From: Agrostemma githago
Lineage: Eukaryota; Streptophyta; Magnoliopsida; Caryophyllales; Caryophyllaceae
Reading direction: 5' to 3'
Length of the DNA: 64,000 nucleotides
Assembly: GCA_958450325.1 (NCBI GenBank)
Contig: OY288256.1
Coordinates: forward strand, 10,309,057-10,373,056
Part shown: positions 55,855-64,000 of the stretch, in pieces
How positions within the stretch are numbered: the stretch's first letter is position 1
Layout: every line of letters begins with the position of its first letter
Position numbers and translations under genes: made by a program
Notes under the pieces: model-generated
The model's input: only the letters and a program-made list of their open reading frames with translations
Databases searched by the model: none
Told to the model about the DNA's origin: nothing

Positions 55855-56260
55855 TCAATACAGCACATTTGCAAGGGACATTCCCTTGCAAACATTGAAT
55901 TTTGCAATGAATTTGCAAGAGACACACCAAAATGAAAATTGTATATGAAAGCTAATTCCCTTGCAAATACGTTGCAAATTCAAAGTTTGCAAGTGAATTG
56001 TAAGGGATTATATTCACCATTGCAAGGGACATCCGTTGCAATTTTTGTCTTTTGCAACGGTCTTGCAACGGATTTGCAACGAACTGTATTGCCATGCAAC
56101 CACCGTTATTTTCGTTGCAAGTCTGTTGCAAAAGACAGTTTGCAAGGGATTTGCAACAGAATTCGTCATTTTTGCAACCACTATTTGTGAGGACCTAATT
56201 CCGTTGCAAATCCGTTGCAAACTGCCTTTTACAACGGAATTGTCCCTTGCTATGGCTATT
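55855..56260 (+). repeat. CACTA 3' subterminal TTGCAA repeats
   Basis: About twenty copies of TTGCAA in both orientations, often extended to TTGCAAGGG or TTGCAACGG. The overlapping open frames here are products of the repeat. Confidence 0.85.
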
Positions 56261-56275
56261 TTTTTTGTAGTGATT

Positions 56276-56860
56276 TACCTTTTTTTTTTTTTGAAAATAA
56301 TACTAGTATATAGTCCATTAATAAAGGATATCCAGCGGGTGGTTAAGCGGGTGAGGGACAAATATTCATATCCCACCCTAAATTCACCCATATCCATATC
56401 TCACCCTAAATAAACAAAAAAAAAAATCATCATCCATATCCCACCATTTAATTTCAGATGGATGGATATCCACAGGGTGATCGTTTTACCGTCAACCCTA
56501 CTTGTCTTATCTATATCTATATCTATATACCCTCTCCTTTTCACTAAGATTTTTTTTTCTTTCTCCTTTTCACTAAGATCTTTTTTCTTTCCCTTTTCAG
56601 CCGTTTCTCTAAGATGTTCCTATTTATTTCTTGATAAGAAATACTTGGTTAATATTTAGCCATCTTTTACTTTACTCAACCTCCACTACATATTCTCATT
56701 CTCTTAAAATTTGTGTCCAAAACCCATAGGAAGAACATATTAAAAAGGAGAGAGTATATAGTTAAAAGACTTTCTCCCTATTAAAATTTTTGCCACATGA
56801 CACATATATTACATTGTTTATTAGAAATATTTTAATTTAATTAAATTTTAAAATTTTATA
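56276..56860. other. Flank between CACTA and LINE
   Basis: Contains a GGATATCC-type repeat (56,326-56,480) with several CATATCC(C/A)ACC motifs, and TATATC repeats near 56,510. No gene. Confidence 0.4.
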
Positions 56861-57302
56861 TATTTAATTTTTTATTAATTAAATTATTAATTATTTCAAC
56901 AAAAACTTTTCATTTGGCTCTATTAAATAATATTTTATAATTGGTTTATTAAAATTTATTATTTATTAATTAGATTATTAATTGTTTCGTCAAAAAAAAT
57001 TCATTTGTCTTTATTTAAAAAAAATATTATAATTAAAATTATTAATCGTTCATAAAAAAAATCATTTGTCTTTATTATTAAATTTATTTATTTAAATTTT
57101 CATTAATTACGTTAATAGTTGATTATTAAAAAAATCATTTGCTATTCTTAAAAAAATACATAATTAAATGGTTTATCAAATTTTATTAATTCAATGGTTA
57201 ATTCAATTATTAATTAATTCATCAAAATTTTCTTTTGCCTTTATAATTACAAATTTTCATTAATTAAATTATTAATTATTTCGTCAAAAAATTTCATTTG
57301 TC
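56861..57302. repeat. Degenerate AT-rich tandem repeat
   Basis: Five or six copies of a unit of roughly 65-100 bp, each containing ATTAATTA...TCA and a TTCATTTGTCTTTATT-like motif. The LINE is inserted at the right edge. Confidence 0.6.
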
Positions 57303-57394
57303 TTTTTTTTTTTGCAAGAAGGTAGTACACTCATATAATAACAAATCATACAAGAGTTTTATCTTACAAAGAATCTATCCACTAATGGGACTAA

Positions 57395-57691
57395 TCAACA
57401 TTGCAGACCATCAACTACTTCATCAAGGAGTGATTCATTCGTATTATGAAGCATCATGACACTAACACTATATTGTATTTCTTGAGCTAATTTAGTAGCA
57501 TCCCTTCCCGAGCCCTCAAAAATACGTCCATTCCTTTCTTTGCAAAGGCAATAGACAGTAGCAGCTACACATCAGCGGATCCAATAGTTCCTCCAGTGTT
57601 TATTCCTTCTCATGTGGGAAGACCAGTGCAACAGGGCAGTCAGACTCGTCAAGGGTGCTGCTCCACACCAGTCAAGAATAAAACCTAGGAC
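57395..57691 (-). pseudogene. LINE ORF2 C-terminal end
   Basis: The frame from the hAT junction reads LDWCGAAPLTSLTALL and continues past a TGA at 57572-57574 to KERNGRIFEGSGRDATKLA, with a natural-looking stop at 57395-57397. It joins in frame with the zinc-binding region at 62,369 once one copy of the CCTAGGAC duplication and the hAT element are removed. Confidence 0.7.
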
Positions 57692-57841
57692 TAGACCTGT
57701 CGAACGGGTCGGGCGGTCGGGTTTCGGGTTCGGGTAAAATATGGGTCGGGTGTATTTCAGGTTGGACAAATACGGGTTTTATACGGGTCAGGTTTATACG
57801 GGTTTCGGGTCGGGTTTCGGATCAAATACGGGTTTATTAAC

Positions 57842-58436
57842 GTCTTTCAAATAATCTTTTTTTTTAATTAAAAATTTAAAAAATTTAAAAAATTATTTTA
57901 TTTCTTACATGTTACGTCCACCGAAGATTACGAAATATATTTTTATATGATGTCGATCAAATAAAATTAGACTATTAATAATTTCTATGATCTTATTCAA
58001 CCAAGTACCTAACGACTAGCCTACAAGATTCGAGTCATTTGACTAATTATATATCATGTTGAAAATTTATATCCTTTTTTTTGCAGTAAAATGACAACTT
58101 CAAATCGTAAATCATCGACTAAATAATCATAACACCGGACTTCTACTAAATGACATAACTTACTAGTTAAACCATTGTCAATTTTTAGAACCACAAATAC
58201 AAAATGACTAAAGGATAAGTTACTAAGTTTCATACAAACTTTAACTTTCCTACTTAACCATAATTATCTAGCAAATGTTGTGAGTCTCGTGACTCTAGTG
58301 AGTAGGAACTAGGAAGTAAAAGAAAACATTGTTAACCTCGATCATAAATTCATAATTGATAATCCAAAATACAACCACAAATAAAAGAGACTAAGATATA
58401 ATAATACATCTCGATTCTTGATTTCTTATTCTTCCA
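57842..58436. other. hAT 3' non-coding region
   Basis: AT-rich sequence between the subterminal repeats and the transposase end. No other feature. Confidence 0.5.
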
Positions 58437-61032
58437 TCATGCATTACCGTGAAGTCCCATCTCAAAGCTATCGTCCTCGAACTCATCATTGTCCTCAAAC
58501 TCATCATTATCCGCATTTTCATTGATGCTTAGCCTCGAAAAATCATACTCGAATCCCTCGAGTTCTGAATTTTCATTAGTTACTGAGAGGAAAAAAAACA
58601 AAAATTTACGACTCTATGAGAATAATTAATATAAGTAAACGTGTAGTTAAATTCTAATAATAAAGAAAAAATCCAAGTCGATAAAATTACATTCTTATTC
58701 TATATTGTATAAATATATAATATATACCTTCTTTGACTTCAAATCCGTACAGCCAAGTACGAGTAGTGATAAGTAAAGCATTTGCAGTTTCCGGCTTAAG
58801 AGACGATCTCCATTTAGTAATCAATCTACTCCCTATGCTAAACGCAGACTCAGATGCTACAGTAGTCACTAGAATAGCTAATATGTTCTTTGCCATGGAA
58901 GCAACGATAGAGAATCGTTTCTCATTAACTTTCCACCACTCTAGAACATCAATCTCTAAGGTATGATGGAGCCCCGCCTCATCTAAGTACATGTCCAACT
59001 GTGTGCTGGACTCTCATCGAAACTCATCCGCAAAGGCAGTGAATCCCTTTGAGAATTAACATGAAGTTATTAATAAGAAAATTCTAACATAACAATGTGA
59101 AAAAGTTGCTGTCTACTACTAAGTCAGGAGCAAAAAATCGAGAAATTGCAAAAAAATCAAGCAAAAAGTTGTTGTCTACTAATAAGATAATCAACATGAA
59201 GTTGCTGTCTACTATTAAAAATGAAAACATCGATTAAAATTTACTCACCGGCATCTCATCGTGGATTCCTTGAGGCTGAGGAATTGCTTGACTTGACGGA
59301 TCCTTTTTCACATACTCATCGAACAACTTATACAGCTCAACTTTCACATTATTAGACTTAATTTCAGCACTTGCTTCATCAAGAGTACAAAAACAGTACA
59401 TCACAAACTCAAACTTATACCGAGGATCGAAAATTGCGGCAAAAGATAGAATAGTATTATAAGATTCCCAGTACTTATCAAATTTCACTTTCATTTTTTG
59501 AGCCATAACCTTCACAAATTCATCCTCACATGAACAATAATCTAACAATAGACTCTCGATTTTCCAAACACATTTGAGATACAAGTTGGATGTTGGATAT
59601 TTTCTACCCGACATAATTAAGAGTTGTAATATCGTCAAATGGCTTTAGAAGAGCACATATTTTATTGATTCTCGACCATTCCTCGTTTGTAGGCAAGGGA
59701 GGAAAGTCGGATCATACCGAGATGACAAGCTCATGTTTACCAAAGCTTCACGAAAATAAAAGGGCTCTACACAACATTTTAAATGTTGCATTCCATCTAG
59801 TTGGACAATCCATGAAAAGACCCTTAGAACAATCAAGAAGGCAAACTTTAACATTCTCCTCAAATTTCAAACCACGACGCTCGGAACAACCAATATAAGT
59901 AACTAGTTTCTTGATTTTAGCAACTCCACCATCAATACACTTCAAACCCGCTTGTACTATCAAATTCAAGAAGTGAGCACAACAACGCACATGAAAGTAT
60001 TTCCCATCACAAACCAAAGGACCATGCACTTTAAGACTAGCGACTAACAAATTTTGCATAATATCATTGCATCTCGCGTTGTCTAAAGGGACACTATAAA
60101 CATTTTTTGTGATGTCCCAATCTTTAATGAACTCTAAAAGTTTATTATGCAAGCTCAAAGCATCGTGGGGTGGTTCTAAATGGTAGAATTAAGAATTTTA
60201 GCATGCAAATTCCAATCATCATCGACATAATGAGCGGTCAAGGAAAGGTATCCTTGATCCACACATGACGTCCACATATCACAAGTCAAACAAATCTTCT
60301 CATTCACTTTAGCTAACTCACTTTTAAGTGATATTTTCTCTCTTTTGTGGATTTTCATGCAATAATTTTTAGCGGTATTCCTAGAGATGAACTTGACATT
60401 ATCATTCAAATAGAACTGAACATTTCTATTACCTTCATGTTCGGCATATGTGAAAGGATAACCATGTCTTATAATTGCCAATGCCACTTTCTCCTTGTAA
60501 GAAAAGTGAATGATTTGCTTAGATCCACCAACCCCCAATACAACGGGACCTCATACTCCTGGTGGTCTAGCTTCACATGTTTCGGTATGACGTCTAAAGT
60601 TAGAGGTACCATTACCTGAACCAGCCAACAATGGTCCTTTTTTGCAATACTTGCAAAAAACTCTTGGAATGCTATCCCCATAAGTTTTTCCATCGCAGTT
60701 CAAATAATGATCCCACACAGAAGATGACCATTTTCTCTTTTGAAATCTCATCTGATGAGCCAGAATAAGTCTCCATGTTCTCTTTAACTAGTGAAGAAGA
60801 AGGGCCTACCACACCTACAAAATAAATAAATTGACATAAATAAAGAAAAGCACTTTTATAGACAAAAAATAGTTCTAACTTGAATACTTAAATATGTACC
60901 TAGAGACATAGAAGAAGAGGAACCTTATTGAGTTTGAAGAGTTCGACTCAAAGGTGGTGTCATTCCAGTGACTCTTGTTCTGGGTGTAAAACCTACAACA
61001 CCTCTCCCACGTCCACGTTTACCCGGTGCCAT
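58437..61032 (-). pseudogene. hAT transposase (BED finger, RNase-H-like core, hATC)
   Basis: On the minus strand, a 35-codon Arg-Gly-rich start (61032-60925) ends in TAA. A likely intron follows, then a BED zinc finger (60,751-60,560; WDHY, CKYC, NFRRHTETC). Next come the N-terminal part with the first catalytic Asp (CLTCDMWTS, near 60,270) and the second Asp in PLDNARCND (near 60,080). Then DCPTRWNATFKML, and the hATC dimerisation region (58,998-58,729; DVLEWWK, ASESAFSIGSR). A final acidic exon lies at 58582-58437. At least four frameshifts or stops separate these pieces (near 60,540, 60,170, 59,750 and 59,640). It would cut and paste the element, but this copy is dead. Confidence 0.8.
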
Positions 61033-62209
61033 TATGTGCTAAAAGGAGCCTGAAACGTCAAGAACAATGATTACATAGTGATGATACAAATAGACTACAT
61101 AGTTAAGATTGGAAGAAGGTTGTGACTTGTGAGAGATCTTCGCTTAAAAGACGATCGTAATCATGAAAAGGACAATAAAAATAGGATGATGTAATTACTA
61201 ATTAGGAATGTTGGGTGGTGCAATTATGTGTTAGAGCACACACTAATCAAAGAGAAGCGCACATACATACATAGTCTATTCATGCTGAAAATCTTGAGAC
61301 ATACATGCATGCTAAAACCCATCTCCATAGATACATGCTAATAAGCAGATTGTCAAGTGAAGAGTGACCCAACACTAAAGAAATATGGAGTAGTCTATTC
61401 ACAAAAGGATCACGCAAAATCACTCAAGAATCACACAATTCATGCTATACCATACACATACATACATACATAGTCTATTCACAAAAGGCAAATTCAGTTT
61501 GTTTATTTGGAGATTATGTGCTTTTTGTTGAACATATGTCACTCACACATTGCATTGCATTCAGGTAGGAACTTAGAAGTTACAAATCGTTGAGTAATCC
61601 TCTTCATTACGTTTTAACAAATTCAATTTATGAGTTTAATTTCAAATTTATGAAAATCAAGTAAAATTTATTAATTAAAATTTTAGATTCCGAAGTAACA
61701 AATCTATCATACTGGTATATCAGTATATGCTTATCATATTATATATGTTTTAACTAAATTTAATCGAAGAGTACAGACATCAGGAAAAAACAAGCAACAT
61801 GTTTGCATAAACCCTAAATCAGTTTGATAGCACTCATAAACCTCAATATCCCTAAAACTACATGACCATGACCAGTATTGCGAAGATGGGACATAATTAA
61901 CCTAATCATAAATATATAATAACTTTATATATATGTTTATCATAACACCAATACACATACAGATCCATGTTTAATATGACTACATAGTTAGTGATTAGGC
62001 GAGGAGATACCTTAATCTGCTGCTTCTTGCATGGAAATGGAGGGGTTAGGCTAGGATAGATGGAGATGAGCGGCGGTAAGAGAGAGATGTGAAATTAGGG
62101 TAAAGGTAAACTGAGTAAAGAAGGGGAGTAAGGAGAGTAGGAGACTGAATGATTGATGGCCTGCTGGGTAAATTGTACCCGGTAGTTTATTATTTTTTGT
62201 TGTTTTTAA
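61033..62209. other. hAT 5' non-coding region
   Basis: Contains CATA repeats near 61,262-61,275 and 61,445-61,475 and AT-rich stretches. No open frame of note. Confidence 0.5.
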
Positions 62210-62360
62210 AAAAACGGGTCAACCCATTACCCGACCCGACCTAGATTTTTCGGGTTTTTTCGGGTCGGGTCACTTTCGGGTGTCGGGTAATTTTTGGACG
62301 ATTTTTCCCGGGTTTTTTTTCGGGCGGTTTTTCGGGTCGGGTCAGTTTTTGACAGCTCTA

Positions 62361-63306
62361 CCTAGGACCTCTTGTGCATAATTGCACTGAAAGAAGAGAT
62401 GTCTAGCAGACTCCTCATTCTGATAGCAAAGTGAGCATCTATTTGCCAAAGGGAAGCCCCTTCTTTGGATAATGTTGTCCAATGTTGCTAGCTTCCCTTG
62501 ATATGCCTGGGTGAGGAAGATCCTATGACGCGGATACATCCTCTTGTTCCAACAAGTTGCATACCAGCTAAGCTTGGGGTAGTTTGTCCTGAGGGATTGA
62601 TATGCTAGAGCCACATTAAAGATATTGTTCCTGGTGCATTGATGCAGTAGGTGTTGCGCAGCGTGCGGGCTACCTGTATGCAGGATTAGGTGATTCCTGG
62701 TGTGTATGATGCCTCGGAGGCTCCCTGAATGCTTGTCCGCTGCTTGAATCGTCCAAATGGATTGATTTTCAAGGTGATATTTGTTAATCCAATGCACCCA
62801 GATGGAGCCCTCTTGTCGATCCAAAGCCCATAGCCATTTGAGCATAAGGGCTTTGTTCCAAGTTGAGAGATCTTTTAAGTTAAAGCCTTATTCTTGCCAG
62901 GGTTTGCAGATGCTTTCCCAACTTTTATAGACAAGTTTTCTTTTTTCGATCAGCAATACCCCAGAATAAGTCCTTGCATAACCTATTAATGTGATGTATT
63001 ACACCTGCAGGCAAGAGAAAACTGGTACACCAAAAGTTTTGGAGGCCAAACACGATTGAGTTAAGTAACTGAATTCTTCCAGCATATGAGAGAGCTCTAT
63101 TTGACCAATGCAAGATGGCATTCCGGAGCTTCGTAATCAAGCCTCCATACATATAGACGGTGAGTCTAGCATGATGTATGGACACACCTAAATACCTGAA
63201 GGGAAATTACCCTTCTCTAAACCCAGTTTTGCTCAAGATTAAGTTTTTAAAATCACCTCTTACCCCTCCAAAATAGATCTTCGTCTTCTCAATACTCGCG
63301 TGTAAC
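62361..63306 (-). pseudogene. LINE ORF2: reverse transcriptase thumb and zinc-binding domain
   Basis: From the left cut at 63,306 the minus strand reads the end of a plant LINE reverse transcriptase (LHASIEKTKIYFGGV). A connecting region follows at 63,185-62,925 (WSNRALSYAGRIQLLNSIVFGLQNFW), then a WNKALMLKWLWALDRQ segment. The reverse-transcriptase zinc-binding domain lies at about 62,560-62,370 (CSLCYQNEESARHLFFQC). There are frame breaks near 63,200 and a TAA near 62,885. The YADD active site is upstream of the cut and not seen. Confidence 0.8.
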
Positions 63307-63702
63307 TGTAGACACCCGCATTTTGACTGCCACGTGTCTATGGTAGTCTCCGAAAAAACACCCGATGATGATCGTACGCAAACGTGACTTGGTATACTCG
63401 GACTTGGACTCGGAATCAATAATATCAGACATGGACTTTTAACGGAGTAAAAATCTCACAAAACAGACCTCAAATTCAGGCCCAGTGGGTCGTTCCGAGT
63501 CAAATAAGACTAATTTGGGCCAAAACCGACACCAAAAATAAATCCCATCTTTTGGCGACCGGGTCAAAACCCGGTCAAAGACGAAACTGTCTCACAAATC
63601 AGCCACATTCTGCTTCTAGAAGCTGGCGCCAAGTCTAAATTCAAATAAAAACAAACAAATCAACAAAGTCAACCACTTCCTATAATAGCTCGATTTGCTT
63701 GA

Positions 63703-63814
63703 TCCACTCGATCGAGTGGATAGACCCACTCGGTCGAGTGGAGCGCCTTAGACCGGGTTTGGCCCGTTTGGAAAGGCACTCGATCGAGTGCAGTAGGGCC
63801 ACTCGATCGAGTGC
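63703..63814. repeat. Palindromic CACTCGATCGAGTG array upstream of TATA
   Basis: Four dyads at 63703-63720, 63726-63741, 63776-63791 and 63799-63814. The TATA box follows 22 bp later. Confidence 0.95.
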
Positions 63815-63836
63815 CCTTATGTCGTGGGGTAACGCC

Positions 63837-63844
63837 TATAAATA
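63837..63844 (+). promoter_or_regulatory. TATA box of third Tat LTR
   Basis: TATAAATA followed by CCCCACGAC. A GTCGTGGGGT segment upstream (63,821-63,830) is its inverted counterpart, so the TATA box sits in the loop of a short hairpin. Confidence 0.65.
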
Positions 63845-64000
63845 CCCCACGACTCCCTCTTATTTCACAAGATTTTTCCTAAGGTTTTAACCTACATTTT
63901 ACCTACATTTCAGCCACAATTCACCTACACATCAAGCCTTAGAAACCCTAAGCAAAACACACAAAACCCGAGCCTCCGTCCCTCGAAATACCGACGTAAC

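Larger units (their letters stand above)
39175..56272 (+). mobile_element. CACTA (En/Spm) DNA transposon, 17.1 kb with insertions
   Basis: The left end is CACTACAAAAATAAATAGCC. The right end is its inverted counterpart ending ...TTTTTTTGTAGTG, with the inverted repeats matching imperfectly over about 28 bp. The 3-bp duplication ATT is at 39172-39174 and 56273-56275. Subterminal TTGCAA-rich repeats line both ends. Coding remnants are a transposase C-terminus (DUF4216-like) and a Transposase_24-like gene. The catalytic transposase core is missing, so the copy is defective. A 9.7-kb Athila-like LTR element accounts for more than half its length. Confidence 0.9.
57692..62360 (-). mobile_element. 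hAT DNA transposon, 4.67 kb
   Basis: An 8-bp duplication CCTAGGAC flanks it at 57684-57691 and 62361-62368. The inverted ends are TAGACCTGTCGAAC and TAGAGCTGTCAAAA. Both subterminal regions (57,700-57,840 and 62,210-62,345) are rich in GGGTCGGGT and CGGGTTT motifs, as in several plant hAT families. The transposase is on the minus strand and broken. Confidence 0.95.
57303..63306 (-). mobile_element. L1-type LINE, 3' part, split by a hAT element
   Basis: The 3' end is marked by a T-run at 57303-57313 (a poly-A tail on the minus strand). The 3' part of the second ORF lies at 57,395-57,691 and continues at 62,361-63,306 after the hAT insertion. The left side of the LINE is cut by an LTR at 63,307. 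Its 5' part is outside the window. Confidence 0.85.
63307..64000 (+). mobile_element. Third Tat-type LTR, partial, runs off the window
   Basis: It starts TGTAGACACCCGCATTTTGA, homologous to the LTR of element 2 over the first 230 bp, and interrupts the LINE. If this is a 5' LTR, the target duplication would be GTAAC (63302-63306), testable only in the neighbouring sequence. It ends within R or U5. Confidence 0.85.

Noticed and set aside
55939..56413. Overlapping ORFs near the CACTA 3' end
   Set aside because: Cys- and Gln-rich translations of the TTGCAA subterminal repeats.
63996..64000. GTAAC at the window end as a target duplication partner of 63302-63306
   Set aside because: The sequence just before it is LTR interior without a CA end, so the match is chance.
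1..64000. tRNA, rRNA or organelle gene insertions
   Set aside because: No such gene was recognised by eye, but a tRNA scan was not possible, so absence is not proven.

Overview
This window is transposon-rich, intergenic DNA from a flowering plant. I see no intact host gene. The evidence for a plant is Tat/Retand-type Ty3-gypsy LTR elements with tandem RNase H domains, an Athila-like gypsy element, a CACTA (En/Spm) element with DUF4216-like and Transposase_24-like coding remnants, Stowaway MITEs, an L1-type LINE, a hAT element and a GATA-factor fragment. Retand-like elements together with type 1 ribosome-inactivating-protein (RIP) remnants suggest a eudicot, perhaps Caryophyllales. That placement is inference.

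Layout. 1-1,560: repeats carrying about 25 GTAAC motifs and a short acidic last-exon-like ORF. 1,919-13,619: Tat element 1, badly decayed, with a 5' LTR that seems to lack U3 and a fold-back in place of the 3' LTR. 13,620-18,521: a Stowaway MITE, a copia-type gag pseudogene, a GATA zinc-finger pseudogene and a candidate Helitron. 18,522-38,425: three tandem units of about 1.56 kb, each holding an antisense N-terminal RIP fragment between two MITE-like repeats. The middle unit carries an extra Stowaway element. The third unit is split by Tat element 2 (23,176-38,179), whose LTRs are 2,497 bp each and whose target duplication is GGTCC. 39,175-56,272: a 17.1-kb CACTA element (duplication ATT) that itself holds a 9.7-kb Athila-like gag-protease element lacking reverse transcriptase and integrase (41,809-51,547, duplication CATGT), plus MITEs. 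57,303-63,306: a minus-strand LINE split by a 4.67-kb hAT element (57,692-62,360, duplication CCTAGGAC) and interrupted at 63,307 by a third Tat-type LTR that runs off the window.

How the parts relate. The window is a history of nested insertions, several readable to the base from target duplications and, in two cases, from empty sites in sister repeats. The sense gag-pol genes are all broken. In Tat element 2, however, a two-exon antisense gene with a plant-mobile-domain-like protein, its own TATA box and a 208-bp intron is fully open at 520 codons. Two unrelated LTR families carry arrays of short GC-rich palindromes just upstream of their TATA boxes. These two observations, the triplicated RIP fragment and the aberrant 3' end of Tat element 1 are the points most worth following. 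All gene identities come from reading the sequence; no database search was possible.
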